From Streptomyces hiroshimensis (lineage in GTDB: Bacteria > Actinomycetota > Actinomycetes > Streptomycetales > Streptomycetaceae): a DNA stretch of 64,000 nucleotides. The notes beneath the pieces were generated by a model. That model had not been told where the DNA came from, ran no database searches, and saw only the letters and a program-made list of their open reading frames with translations. Made by a program: the position numbers and the translations under genes. Below, piece after piece: positions 25,166 to 34,064 of the stretch (position 1 is the stretch's first letter; each line of letters starts with the position of its first letter). The DNA is taken from the NCBI RefSeq assembly GCF_014650335.1, contig NZ_BMUT01000010.1, positions 1-64,000 on the forward strand. The letters run 5' to 3'.

Positions 25166-26689
25166 GTGCCACATGAAATCGACGAGTCGTTCCTCGCGCT
25201 GCCGCTGCGGCAACTCGCCGACGCGGCCCTCGCGCGCGCCCGCGCGCTGGGGGCCGACCATGCGGACTTCCGCCTGGAGCGCGTACGCAGCGCCTCCTGG
25301 CGGCTGAGGGACGCCCGCCCGGCCGGCACCTCGGACACCACCGACCTGGGGTATGCGGTGCGGGTGGTGCACGGCGGGAGCTGGGGCTTCGCGGCGGGCG
25401 TCGAGCTGACGATGGACGCGGCGGCACGGGTGGCCGGGCAGGCGGTCGCGATGGCGCGGCTGTCGGCGAAGGTGATCGCGGCGGCAGGGTCCGACGAGAG
25501 GGTGGAGCTGGCGGACGAGCCGGTGCACGCCGAGCGGACCTGGGTGTCGTCCTACGAGATCAACCCCTTCGACGTGCCGGACGCCGAGAAGAGCGCGCTG
25601 CTCGCGGACTGGAGCTCGCGGCTGCTGGCGGCGGACGGGGTGGCGCACGCGGACGCCTCGCTGCTGACCGTCCAGGAGAACAAGTTCTACGCCGACTCGG
25701 CGGGCACGGCCACCACCCAGCAGCGCGTCCGGCTGCACCCGCAGCTGACGGCGGTCGCGGTCGACCCCGTCACCGGCGGCTTCGACGCGATGCGCACGAT
25801 CGCGCCCCCGGCGGGCCGCGGCTGGGAGTACCTGACGGGCACCGGCTGGGACTGGGACGCCGAGCTGGCGGAGATCCCCGCGCTGCTGGCCGAGAAGATG
25901 CACGCCCCGAGCGTCGAGGCGGGCTCGTACGACCTGGTGGTCGACCCGTCCAACCTGTGGCTGACGATCCACGAGTCGATCGGCCACGCCACCGAGCTGG
26001 ACCGCGCGCTGGGCTACGAGGCGGCGTACGCGGGCACGTCCTTCGCGACGTTCGACAAGCTGGGCTCGCTGAAGTACGGCTCGGAGCTGATGAACGTGAC
26101 CGGCGACCGCACCGCCGAGCACGGTCTCGCGACCATCGGCTACGACGACGAGGGCGTCGCGGCCCAGTCCTGGGACCTCGTCAAGGACGGCGTCCTCGTC
26201 GGCTACCAGCTGGACCGGCGCATCGCGAAGCTCACCGGCTTCGAGCGCTCCAACGGCTGCGCGTTCGCCGACTCCCCGTCCCACGTGCCGGTCCAGCGGA
26301 TGGCCAACGTCTCCCTGCAGCCGGCGCCCGGCGGGCCGTCGACGGAGGAGATGATCTCCGGCGTGGAGCGCGGGATCTATGTGGTCGGCGACCGCTCGTG
26401 GTCGATCGACATGCAGAGGTACAACTTCCAGTTCACCGGGCAGCGCTTCTTCCGGATCGAGAACGGCCGCCTGGCGGGGCAGCTGCGCGACGTCGCCTAC
26501 CAGGCCACGACCACGGACTTCTGGGGCTCGATGAGTGCCGTCGGCGGGCCGCAGACGTACGTCCTGGGCGGCGCGTTCAACTGCGGCAAGGCCCAGCCCG
26601 GGCAGGTCGCGGCCGTCTCCCACGGCTGCCCCTCGGCCCTCTTCGAGAACGTCAACATCCTGAACACGACCGAGGAGGCGGGTCAGTGA
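25166..26689 (+). CDS. tldD: TldD-type metalloprotease subunit
   Basis: The 507-residue protein is the catalytic partner of the TldD/TldE (PmbA) protease, which in E. coli matures microcin B17 and degrades unfolded peptides passing into its chamber. The zinc motif HESIGH is at residues 269-274, followed by HATELDRALGYE and a conserved C-terminal domain (SMSAVGGPQTYVLGGAFNCGKA). The GTG start has GGGGAGG six bases upstream. Its end (LNTTEEAGQ) is repeated downstream before tldE. No peptide substrate gene is nearby, so the Streptomyces substrate is unknown. Confidence 0.94.
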   Translation: MPHEIDESFLALPLRQLADAALARARALGADHADFRLERVRSASWRLRDARPAGTSDTTDLGYAVRVVHGGSWGFAAGVELTMDAAARVAGQAVAMARLSAKVIAAAGSDERVELADEPVHAERTWVSSYEINPFDVPDAEKSALLADWSSRLLAADGVAHADASLLTVQENKFYADSAGTATTQQRVRLHPQLTAVAVDPVTGGFDAMRTIAPPAGRGWEYLTGTGWDWDAELAEIPALLAEKMHAPSVEAGSYDLVVDPSNLWLTIHESIGHATELDRALGYEAAYAGTSFATFDKLGSLKYGSELMNVTGDRTAEHGLATIGYDDEGVAAQSWDLVKDGVLVGYQLDRRIAKLTGFERSNGCAFADSPSHVPVQRMANVSLQPAPGGPSTEEMISGVERGIYVVGDRSWSIDMQRYNFQFTGQRFFRIENGRLAGQLRDVAYQATTTDFWGSMSAVGGPQTYVLGGAFNCGKAQPGQVAAVSHGCPSALFENVNILNTTEEAGQ

Positions 26690-26777
26690 GCGGTCACCAC
26701 GGCATCGGCCGGGGGTCCGGGGGTTGCCCCCCGGAAAAGCACAGCCTCAATACCACTGAGGAGGCGGGTCAGTGAGC
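26659..26777 (+). repeat. Duplicated tldD 3' end with an intervening GC-rich insert
   Basis: The 33 bases ending tldD (26659-26691) recur at 26745-26777 with four differences, all at third codon positions of LNTTEEAGQ (CTG/CTC, AAC/AAT, ACG/ACC, ACC/ACT). The second copy overlaps the tldE start so that its TGA sits within GTGA, which is the expected ancestral junction. Between them lies CCGGGGGTCCGGGGGTTGCC plus CCCCGGAAAAGCACAG, a GC palindrome of a type dispersed in Streptomyces. A 29-codon mini-ORF from GTG 26686 spans the insert. Confidence 0.85.
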
Positions 26778-28163
26778 CCTCGTAACAAGCCGCACGAGAT
26801 CGTCGAGCGCGCCCTGGAGCTGTCCCGCTCCGACGGCTGCATGGTGATCGCCGGCGAGCGCTCCACCGCCAACCTCCGCTGGGCGCGCAACGCGCTCACC
26901 ACCAACGGCGTCACCCGCGGCCGCACCGTCACCGTGATCGCCACCGTGGACGGCGCGGAAGGCACCGCCTCGGGCGTCGTCTCCCGGTCGGCGGTCACGG
27001 CCGCGGAGCTGGAGCCGCTGGTGCGGGCCGCCGAGGCCGCCGCGCGCGAGGCCGGGCCCGCCGAGGACGCCCAGCCGCTGGTGTCGGGCGTGCCGCACTC
27101 CCCCGACTTCACCGCCCCGCCGGCCGAGACCTCCTCCGCGGTCTTCGACGGCTTCGCGCCCGCGCTCGGCGAGTCCTTCGCCGGTGCCCGCTCCCAGGGC
27201 CGCGAGCTCTACGGCTTCGCCCTGCACGAGGTCTCCTCGTACTACCTCGGCACGTCCACCGGGCTGCGGCTGCGCCACGACCAGCCGACCGGGTCCCTGG
27301 AGCTCAACGCCAAGTCGCCGGACGGCACCCGTTCCGCGTGGGCGGGCCGGGCCACGCGTGACTTCACCGACGTCGACCCGCAGGCCCTGGACGCCGAGCT
27401 GGCGCAGCGCCTGGCGTGGGCCGGGCGGAAGGTCGAGCTGCCGGCCGGGCGGTACGAGACGCTGCTGCCGCCGACGGCCGTCGCGGACCTGCTCGTCTAC
27501 CAGATGTGGTCGGCGGCCGCCCGTGACGCCGCCGAGGGCCGGACGGTCTTCTCGAAGACGGGCGGCGGCACCCGGGTCGGGGAGAAGCTGTCCCCGCTGC
27601 CGCTGTCGCTGCGCAGCGACCCGCACGCCGCGGGCCTGGAGTGCGCGCCGTTCGTGCTCACGACGGCCTCGGGGGACGACGCGTCGGTCTTCGACAACGG
27701 CCTGCCGCTCGGCCCGACGGACTGGATCCGCGACGGCGTGCTGGAGCACCTGGTCACCACGCGGCACAGCGCCGGGCTCACGGACCTGCCGGTCACCCCG
27801 CTCGTGGACAACCTCATCCTGGACGCGGGCGGCACCACCTCCCTCGACGAGATGGTCGCGGCCACCGAGCGCGGTCTGCTGCTGACCTCTCTGTGGTACA
27901 TCCGCGAGGTCGACCCCGCGTCGCTGCTGCTGACGGGGCTGACCCGGGACGGCGTCTATCTCGTGGAGAACGGCGAGGTCGTCGGCGAGGTCAACAACTT
28001 CCGCTTCAACGAGTCCCCGGTGTCGCTGCTCTCGCGCGCCACCGAGGCGGGCCGCACCGAGCCGACGCTGCCGCGCGAGTGGGGCGACTACTTCACCCGG
28101 GCCGCGATGCCCTCCCTGCGCGTGCCGGACTTCAACATGAGCTCCGTCAGCCGGGGGGTGTGA
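26772..28163 (+). CDS. tldE: TldE/PmbA-type protease subunit
   Basis: The 463-residue protein is the non-metal-binding partner of TldD. It has a PmbA/TldE N-terminal domain (NKPHEIVERALELSRSDGCMVI), the central region, and a C-terminal block with VVGEVNNFRFNESPVSLLSRATEAG. It lacks HExxxH, as expected for TldE. The start is GTG overlapping the duplicated tldD stop, so translation is now coupled to the mini-ORF rather than to tldD itself. TldD and TldE form the active heterocomplex. Confidence 0.93.
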   Translation: MSPRNKPHEIVERALELSRSDGCMVIAGERSTANLRWARNALTTNGVTRGRTVTVIATVDGAEGTASGVVSRSAVTAAELEPLVRAAEAAAREAGPAEDAQPLVSGVPHSPDFTAPPAETSSAVFDGFAPALGESFAGARSQGRELYGFALHEVSSYYLGTSTGLRLRHDQPTGSLELNAKSPDGTRSAWAGRATRDFTDVDPQALDAELAQRLAWAGRKVELPAGRYETLLPPTAVADLLVYQMWSAAARDAAEGRTVFSKTGGGTRVGEKLSPLPLSLRSDPHAAGLECAPFVLTTASGDDASVFDNGLPLGPTDWIRDGVLEHLVTTRHSAGLTDLPVTPLVDNLILDAGGTTSLDEMVAATERGLLLTSLWYIREVDPASLLLTGLTRDGVYLVENGEVVGEVNNFRFNESPVSLLSRATEAGRTEPTLPREWGDYFTRAAMPSLRVPDFNMSSVSRGV

Positions 28164-28205
28164 CCTCCGGGGGTGTGACAGCCGGGACGCGGCACCGGGC
28201 CGAAT

Positions 28206-28268
28206 AGACTGGTCCGCGTCCACCTGTCCCCCGCTCGCATACGTCTTCCGTATGCGTCCCTTTTCTTC
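28206..28268 (+). promoter_or_regulatory. tyrS leader with terminator-like hairpin
   Basis: A -10-like TAGACT (28206-28211) is followed by a perfect 8-bp stem CGCATACG/CGTATGCG (28236-28256, loop TCTTC) and then TCCCTTTTCTTCT. It can be read as the terminator of tldE or as an attenuator in the tyrS 5' region. No T-box specifier structure is evident. Confidence 0.45.
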
Positions 28269-28310
28269 TCCACCCGTTTCTCATCCGTCCCATCGATCCC
28301 CAGGAATGTC

Positions 28311-29711
28311 ATGACACGCCTCGGCGAATCCGTCGCCCGCGCCGGTGAGCTCCTCGCGCAGGACCTCTCCTCCGACCAGACCGTCCAGCGGCTGCTCCAG
28401 GAGACGGGCTCGCGGCGCTATCTCGATCTGACGGATCTGTCGGCGAAGGAGCAGGCCGAGCTGATCGCCGCCCGCACCGTCGAGGTGCTCCCGGGCGTGG
28501 AGAAGCTGGCCGAGCGCATCGAGGAGCGCCGCGCGGCGGGCAAGGGCCTGCACCTCAAGCTGGGCATCGACCCGACCGCGGCCGACGTCCACCTGGGCCA
28601 CGCCGTGCCGATGATCATCCTCAGCCGCTTCCAGCGCATGGGCCACGACGTCACCCTCCTCATCGGTGACTTCACGGCCAAGATCGGTGACCCGACGGGC
28701 CGTACGGCCGAGCGCCCGCCGCTGACCGACGACGACATCGCGAAGAACCTCGCGGGCTACCGCGAGCAGGTCCGCCCGTTCTTCGACTTCGAGAAGGTCA
28801 CGTTCGTCCAGAACAGCACCTGGCTGGCCCCGTACACCTTCCCGGAGCTGCTCGGTCTGCTCTCGCAGGTGCCGGTCTCGCAGCTGCTGCAGCGTGAGGA
28901 CTTCCGCAACCGCCTGGCGGCCGGCTCGGGCCTGACGATGTCGGAGCTGCTGTACCCGATCGCCCAGGGCCTGGACTCGGTCGCGCTGGACTGCGACGTG
29001 GAGCTGGGCGGCGCCGACCAGCTGCTGAACCTGCAGATGGGCCGCAAGCTCATGGAGCTGAAGGGCCAGCGGCCGCAGCTCGTCGTCACCATGCCGCTGA
29101 TCGAGGGCACGGACGGCACCGGCGCGAAGATGTCCAAGTCCAAGGGCAACTACGTGGGCCTGTCGGCTCCCGCCGACGATGTCTTCGGCAAGATCATGTC
29201 GGTCCCGGACCGGCTGATGGAGCCGTACCTGAAGGCCTGGACCGAGTGGACGGACGAGGAGATCGCCCGCGCGCTGTCCCGGGTCGAGGAGCGCTCGCTG
29301 CACCCGATGGATCTGAAGAAGATCCTCGCGGGTGAGGTCGTGACCGCGCTGTACGGGATCGAGGCGGCGATGGCGGCCCGCGCCGGGTTCGTCGCGCAGT
29401 TCTCGAAGAAGAGCTTCTCCGACGTGGAGACGCCCGTGGTGGAGCTCTCGGAGCACGGCGCCTCGCCGGCGACGGCCGTGCTCAGCCAGGTCCTGGGCTT
29501 CCAGCCGTCCGCCTCGGCGGCCCGCCGGGTCGCCAAGCAGAACGGCCTGCGCCTCGTGGTCGAGACGGACGGCGGCCAGGAGGCCGTCGTGCTGGCCGAG
29601 GCCGATGCGATCCGCCCGCTGGGCGAGGTCGTGACGGAGACGGTCGCCAAGGTCGCCGGGGCCGGGAAGGTCTACCTGAAGGCCGGGCGGAAGATCGCGG
29701 AGCTTCGGTAG
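28311..29711 (+). CDS. tyrS: Tyrosyl-tRNA synthetase
   Basis: The 466-residue class I synthetase charges tRNA-Tyr. The HIGH-type motif is HLGH (residues 94-97) and the KMSKS loop is exact (273-277). There is an N-terminal ~55-residue extension before the Rossmann fold and a C-terminal S4-like RNA-binding domain (LSQVLGFQPSASAARRVAKQ). The ADDVFGKIMSVPD block is typical of the TyrZ-like bacterial subgroup. A strong terminator follows. It is divergently neighboured by nothing but the Tld operon, so it is likely transcribed alone. Confidence 0.94.
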   Translation: MTRLGESVARAGELLAQDLSSDQTVQRLLQETGSRRYLDLTDLSAKEQAELIAARTVEVLPGVEKLAERIEERRAAGKGLHLKLGIDPTAADVHLGHAVPMIILSRFQRMGHDVTLLIGDFTAKIGDPTGRTAERPPLTDDDIAKNLAGYREQVRPFFDFEKVTFVQNSTWLAPYTFPELLGLLSQVPVSQLLQREDFRNRLAAGSGLTMSELLYPIAQGLDSVALDCDVELGGADQLLNLQMGRKLMELKGQRPQLVVTMPLIEGTDGTGAKMSKSKGNYVGLSAPADDVFGKIMSVPDRLMEPYLKAWTEWTDEEIARALSRVEERSLHPMDLKKILAGEVVTALYGIEAAMAARAGFVAQFSKKSFSDVETPVVELSEHGASPATAVLSQVLGFQPSASAARRVAKQNGLRLVVETDGGQEAVVLAEADAIRPLGEVVTETVAKVAGAGKVYLKAGRKIAELR

Positions 29712-29736
29712 CGGCTCCGCCGCCGGGGACTACGGG

Positions 29737-29779
29737 CTCGGGGCGGCCCGTGCGCATCTCGCGCACGGGCCGCCCCGAG
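29737..29779 (+). terminator. 19-bp hairpin terminator of tyrS
   Basis: A perfect 19-bp stem (29737-29755 with 29761-29779) with loop ATCTC starts about 26 bases after the tyrS stop and is followed by GCGTTTTACG. It is among the strongest terminators in the window. Confidence 0.92.
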
Positions 29780-29877
29780 GCGTTTTACGTCCCGTGCCGT
29801 CACGGCCCCACGCCGACCCGCGCCGACCCCGCGCCGTACGCCACGTGCCGTACGCCACGCGCCGTCGCGCCCGGCCG

Positions 29878-30168
29878 CTACGCCGCGTGTCTCCCGCCGC
29901 TTCTGTTGCCGCCGCGTACGGCGACCCACAGCCGGTCGCCGACGGCGACCACGAGGACCGCTCCCGCCAGCTGCAGCAAGTGCCGGCCCCAGTCGATGCC
30001 CTTGGTCTCGTTGATGCCGAGCCCGGTGGCCGCCCAGTTGCCGAGCAGGCTGCCGATCATGCCCAGGATGATCGTCAGCCAGAGCGGGATCTGCTGTTTG
30101 CCCGGCAGGATCGCCTTGGCGATCAGACCCAGGACAAGTCCGACGATGATGGCCCACAACCAGCTCAT
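29878..30168 (-). CDS. GlsB/YeaQ/YmgE-family small membrane protein
   Basis: This 96-residue protein has three hydrophobic segments and the family-defining N-terminal MSWLWAIIVGLVLGLIAKAILPGKQ with the Gly-rich LTIILGMIGSLLGNW. It is widespread as a stress-induced inner-membrane protein of unknown biochemical role. A GAGGAGGCGAC ribosome-binding site precedes the ATG. The C-terminal RGGNRSGGRH tail is basic. Confidence 0.88.
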   Translation of the reverse strand: MSWLWAIIVGLVLGLIAKAILPGKQQIPLWLTIILGMIGSLLGNWAATGLGINETKGIDWGRHLLQLAGAVLVVAVGDRLWVAVRGGNRSGGRHAA

Positions 30169-30398
30169 GTCGCCTCCTCAGCGGCGCGATGTGCCGTGCC
30201 CCGCCATTCTGGGGCCACTGTCCGTACGGCGCACGCCGGAGCGGCCCGTCCGCCACGGTGCGGCCGTGGCGTACGCAGCCGCAGGTCGGAGCGGGGACGG
30301 CGGGGGACCCGCTCTCGTACCCGGCGGCCACGCGGCGTAACGTGGAGGGTGTCCCGCCTCAGGGCGTGCGGGCGCGGTGGATCAGGTGGTGGAACGTG

Positions 30399-30773
30399 AT
30401 GCGGAAGCAGGGCGGGGCGGCGGTCTTCAGGATCACCGGCGCCCGTCAGGGGCTGGCCGAGGATGTGCGCGGCCGCCAGCGCCGCTACGTCATCTCGATG
30501 GGGATCCGCACCCTGTCGGTGGTGCTCACCGTGGTGCTGTGGAACGTCGAGCGCTATGTGGCGGTGGGCACGCTGATCCTGGGTGCCCTGCTGCCCTACG
30601 TGGCGGTCGTGATCGCCAACGCGGGCCGGGAGAACGCCCCTTCGCTCCCCGGCACGTTCATACCGGCAGCGACGCGGCCGGTGCTGCTGCCCGGGCCCGG
30701 CGAGGGGACGGCGGAATCCGTCCCGGAGGCCACCCGTGGCCCCGAGGGCGATCAAGGGCGTGACCACGGCTGA
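30399..30773 (+). CDS. DUF3099 membrane protein
   Basis: This 124-residue protein has two transmembrane helices (ISMGIRTLSVVLTVVLWNVE and VGTLILGALLPYVAVVIAN) bounded by basic residues, the layout of the actinobacterial DUF3099 family. The N-terminus (VFRITGARQGLAEDVRGRQRRY) is the conserved motif of that family, and the C-terminal tail is Pro/Glu-rich. Function is unknown. GTG 30396 immediately before ATG is an equivalent start. Confidence 0.85.
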   Translation: MRKQGGAAVFRITGARQGLAEDVRGRQRRYVISMGIRTLSVVLTVVLWNVERYVAVGTLILGALLPYVAVVIANAGRENAPSLPGTFIPAATRPVLLPGPGEGTAESVPEATRGPEGDQGRDHG

Positions 30774-30881
30774 TGCCCCGCGGGGGCGCGGCGGGCAAGG
30801 GCGCGTTCCGCAAAGCTCAAGAAAACCTCAGATCAATCATGTGGTTTCAGTGCCGCGCGCCGGGCACCCCGTGACATACTT

Positions 30882-30962
30882 CCTAAGCGCTCCGCATCCC
30901 CCGTCGGAGCGACAGACCGACGCCGGGCGGCTCCCCCCGTGGCTGCCCGGCGTCGCCGTGTC
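30882..30962 (+). ncRNA. 6C RNA candidate
   Basis: Two successive hairpins match the actinobacterial 6C RNA design: CGCTCCG/CGGAGCG (30888-30894 and 30905-30911) with loop CATCCCCCGT, then CGCCGGGC/GCCCGGCG (30921-30928 and 30945-30952) with a loop carrying CTCCCCCCGTGG. A CATACT -10 lies about eight bases before the predicted 5' end. In Streptomyces this abundant small RNA (scr3559 in S. coelicolor, as I recall) has unknown function. The first loop has five rather than six C. Confidence 0.65.
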
Positions 30963-30988
30963 TGCACGCGGTTCGTAGAGTCAGGGGT

Positions 30989-31213
30989 GTGAATTCCCCC
31001 GATGACGCCGTGATCTGTTCCGCCAAGGGCTGCCGCGCCCCCGCCGTGTGGGTGCTGGCGTGGAACAACCCCAAGCTGCACACCCCCGACCGCCGCAAGA
31101 CGTGGCTCGCGTGCGACGAGCACCGCGAGCACCTGTCCAACTTCCTCGGCCTGCGGGGCTTCCTGAAGGACGTGGTGACGCTGGCGGAGTGGGAGGCCTC
31201 TCCGCGGCCGTAG
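30989..31213 (+). CDS. Small Cys/His-rich actinobacterial protein
   Basis: The 74-residue product has CSAKGC near the N-terminus and ACDEHREHL in the middle, giving three Cys and two His that could bind zinc. It contains WVLAWNNPKLHTPDRRKTW, conserved in a small actinobacterial family without assigned function. TAGAGT (30976-30981) lies eight bases before the GTG, so the mRNA is likely leaderless. Confidence 0.72.
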   Translation: MNSPDDAVICSAKGCRAPAVWVLAWNNPKLHTPDRRKTWLACDEHREHLSNFLGLRGFLKDVVTLAEWEASPRP

Positions 31214-31239
31214 GACGCGGTCCTGGGCTCCGGCGGGGC

Positions 31240-32229
31240 TCAGCCCCCGATCGCCGACATGGGCCGCTGCGGCTGCAGGAAGGACGGGTCGTCCAGGCCC
31301 GACCCCGCCTTCTTCCCCCACATCGCCTGCTTCCACCGCCCGGCTATCTCCTCGTCCGTCGCCCCGGAGCGCAGCGCCGCCCGCAGGTCGGACTCCTCGC
31401 GCGCGAAGAGGCAGTTGCGGATCTGCCCGTCGGCGGTGAGGCGGGTGCGGTCGCAGGCGCCGCAGAAGGGGCGGGTGACGGAGGCGATGACGCCGACGCG
31501 GCCGGGACCGCCGTCGACGAGCCAGCGTTCGGCCGGGGCGGCGCCGCGCTCGTCCGCGCCCTCGGGGGTGAGGGCGAAGCGGGTGCCCAGGCTCGCCAGG
31601 ATGTCCGCCGCGGTGATCATGCCGTCGCGGCGCCAGCCGTGCTGGGCGTCGAGCGGCATCTGCTCGATGAAGCGCAGTTCGTAGCCGTGGTCGAGGGCCC
31701 AGGACAGCAGGTCGGGGGCCTCGTCGTCGTTGAGGCCGGGCATCAGCACGGTATTGATCTTGACGGGTGCGAGGCCGGCGGCGTGGGCCGCGGCGAGGCC
31801 GTCGAGGACGTCCTGGTGGCGCTTGCGGCGGGTCAGCTTCTGAAAGACGTCGGGGCGCAGGGTGTCGAGGGAGACGTTGACCCGGTCCAGGCCTGCGTCC
31901 GCGAGGGCGGCCGCGGTGCGCGCGAGGCCGATGCCGTTGGTGGTGAGGGAGATCCGGGGGCGCGGCCGCAGGGCTGCGCAGCGCTCGACGAGGGAGACGA
32001 GGCCGGGACGCAGCAGGGGCTCGCCGCCGGTGAAGCGGATCTCGTCGACGCCGAGGGTGGTCACGGCGATGCGGACCAGGCGGACGATCTCGTCGTCGGT
32101 GAGCAGGTCCGGCTTGGCGAGCCACTGCAGGCCCTCTTCGGGCATGCAGTAGGTGCAGCGCAGGTTGCAGCGGTCGGTCAGGGAGACACGGAGGTCGGTG
32201 GCGACGCGACCGTAGGTGTCGATGAGCAC
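31240..32229 (-). CDS. moaA: GTP 3',8-cyclase (MoaA)
   Basis: The 329-residue radical-SAM enzyme makes the first intermediate of molybdenum cofactor from GTP. The N-terminal [4Fe-4S] motif is C21-NLR-C25-TY-C28, and the second cluster is provided by PFCGACDRTRLTADG...NCLF near the C-terminus. The essential C-terminal Gly-Gly ends the protein (SAIGG). GTG 32229 has GGAGG six bases upstream. No other moa genes are adjacent. Upstream DNA (32245-32270) contains a GAACGTTC palindrome. Confidence 0.95.
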   Translation of the reverse strand: MLIDTYGRVATDLRVSLTDRCNLRCTYCMPEEGLQWLAKPDLLTDDEIVRLVRIAVTTLGVDEIRFTGGEPLLRPGLVSLVERCAALRPRPRISLTTNGIGLARTAAALADAGLDRVNVSLDTLRPDVFQKLTRRKRHQDVLDGLAAAHAAGLAPVKINTVLMPGLNDDEAPDLLSWALDHGYELRFIEQMPLDAQHGWRRDGMITAADILASLGTRFALTPEGADERGAAPAERWLVDGGPGRVGVIASVTRPFCGACDRTRLTADGQIRNCLFAREESDLRAALRSGATDEEIAGRWKQAMWGKKAGSGLDDPSFLQPQRPMSAIGG

Positions 32230-32417
32230 GCTGCGCCTCCGGCTGACTGGACTTGAACGTTCGTTCGCTGTCCGCAGCGTACGTGATGGGCGGGGGCGGC
32301 GGGTCCTGCCGGAGCCTGGCATGCGAACGCCGGACGGGCTTCGTCAGCCCGTCCGGCGCGGCGGCGCGGCGGCGGAGCGCCGGTGCGCCACGCGTCAGTA
32401 CGTCAGTCGTCAGTGCG

Positions 32418-34064
32418 TCAGTGCGCGCCGTAGCCCGTGAGGGAGCGGACCTCGAGCTCCGCGTACTTCGCGTCCGCCTCCGGCTGCGGCTTGGACAGCA
32501 GCGAACCCAGCCAGCCCAGCAGGAAGCCGAGCGGGATGGAGACCAGGCCGGGGTTGCCGAGCGGGAAGTAGTCGAAGCTCATCCCGGGGAAGAGCGCCTT
32601 CTCGTTGCCGGAGACGACCGGGGAGAAGATCACCAGGCCCACGGAGGAGATCAGCCCGCCGTAGATCGACCACAGGGCCCCCTGGGTGGTGAAGCGCTTC
32701 CAGAAGAGGCTGTAGAGGATGGTGGGGAGGTTGGCGGAGGCCGCGACAGCGAAGGCGAGGGCCACGACGGCGGCGGCGTTCAGCCGGTGGGCGAAGATGC
32801 TCAGGGCGATGGCGATCGCGCCGATGACGACGGCGGCGATCTTGGCGGTGAGCAGCTCCTCCTTCTCGCTGGTCTTTCCCTTGCGGATGACGTTGGCCCA
32901 CAGGTCGTGCGCGAAGGACGCCGAGGAGGCGAGCGTGAGCCCCGCGACCACCGCGAGGATCGTCGCGAAGGCGACGGCGGAGATCACGGCGAGGAGGACC
33001 GCGCCGCCGGTGGAGCCGGCGCCGCCGCCGACCTCCCGGGCGAGCAGCGGGGCCGCGGTGTTCCCCGAGGGGTCCGAGGCGGTGATCGACTTCGAGCCGA
33101 CCAGGGCGGCGGCGCCGAAACCCAGGGCGATGGTCATCAGATAGAAGGCGCCGATGATGCCGATGGCCCAGTTCACGGACTTACGGGCGGCCTTGGCGGT
33201 GGGCACCGTGTAGAAGCGGATGAGGATGTGCGGCAGGCCGGCGGTGCCCAGGACGAGGGCGAGGCCGAGCGAGATGAAGTTGAGCTTGGTGGTGCCGTCC
33301 TTGCCGTACTGCAGGCCCGGTTCGAGGAAGGCCTTGCCCTTGCCGCTCTCCTCGGCGGCGCGCCCGAGCAGCGTGGAGATGTTCCAGCCGACCTTGTTGA
33401 GCACGAGGACGGTGATCAGCATGGTGCCCAGGATGAGCAGGACCGCCTTGACGATCTGCACCCACGTGGTGCCCTTCATCCCGCCGATGGTCACGTAGAG
33501 GACCATCACCAGGCCGACCAGGCCGATGATCCAGCGCCGCGAGCCCTCGCCCGAGGCCCCGAGCAGCAGCGCCACGAGCGCGCCCGCGCCGATCATCTGC
33601 GCGAGCAGGTAGAAGATCGAGACGACGATGGTGGAGGTGCCGGCGGCGGTCCGGACGGGCCGCTGCTTGAGCCGGTAGGCGAGTGCGTCGGCCATGGTGA
33701 AGCGGCCGGAGTTGCGCAGCGGTTCGGCGACGAGCAGCAGGGCGACCAGCCAGGCGACGAGGAAGCCGATGGAGTAGAGGAATCCGTCGTAGCCGAAGAG
33801 GGAGATGGCACCCGCGATGCCGAGGAAGGACGCGGCGGACATGTAGTCGCCGGAGATGGCGAGGCCGTTCTGGAAGCCGGTGAAGGAGCGGCCGCCGGCG
33901 TAGAAGTCGGTGGCGTCCTTGGTCTGCCGTCCGGCCCAGACGGTGATGGCGAGGGTGGCGGCGACGAAGACGGAGAAAAGCGTGATGATCAAGGTGCGGT
34001 GCTCGCTCGCGGCGCCGGCCGCGAGCGGGAGGCCCGACTGCAGGGCACTGGTCATACCGGTCAT
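32418..34064 (-). CDS. ActP-like acetate/monocarboxylate:cation symporter
   Basis: The 548-residue member of the solute:sodium symporter family has about 13 membrane helices. Diagnostic blocks are FYAGGRSFTGFQNGLAISGDYMSAASFLG, FLVAWLVALLLVAEPLRNSGRFT and GTAGLPHILIRFYTVPTAKAARKS, as in ActP/MctC. It should import acetate, pyruvate or other short monocarboxylates with a cation. Its ATG overlaps the stop of the DUF485 gene (ATGA). A second ATG nine bases later has better spacing from GGGGGA and may be the real start. Confidence 0.93.
   Translation of the reverse strand: MTGMTSALQSGLPLAAGAASEHRTLIITLFSVFVAATLAITVWAGRQTKDATDFYAGGRSFTGFQNGLAISGDYMSAASFLGIAGAISLFGYDGFLYSIGFLVAWLVALLLVAEPLRNSGRFTMADALAYRLKQRPVRTAAGTSTIVVSIFYLLAQMIGAGALVALLLGASGEGSRRWIIGLVGLVMVLYVTIGGMKGTTWVQIVKAVLLILGTMLITVLVLNKVGWNISTLLGRAAEESGKGKAFLEPGLQYGKDGTTKLNFISLGLALVLGTAGLPHILIRFYTVPTAKAARKSVNWAIGIIGAFYLMTIALGFGAAALVGSKSITASDPSGNTAAPLLAREVGGGAGSTGGAVLLAVISAVAFATILAVVAGLTLASSASFAHDLWANVIRKGKTSEKEELLTAKIAAVVIGAIAIALSIFAHRLNAAAVVALAFAVAASANLPTILYSLFWKRFTTQGALWSIYGGLISSVGLVIFSPVVSGNEKALFPGMSFDYFPLGNPGLVSIPLGFLLGWLGSLLSKPQPEADAKYAELEVRSLTGYGAH

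Noticed and set aside
26690..26771. Insertion sequence between tldD and tldE
   Set aside because: Only about 80 bases, no transposase and no terminal inverted repeats; better explained by recombination.
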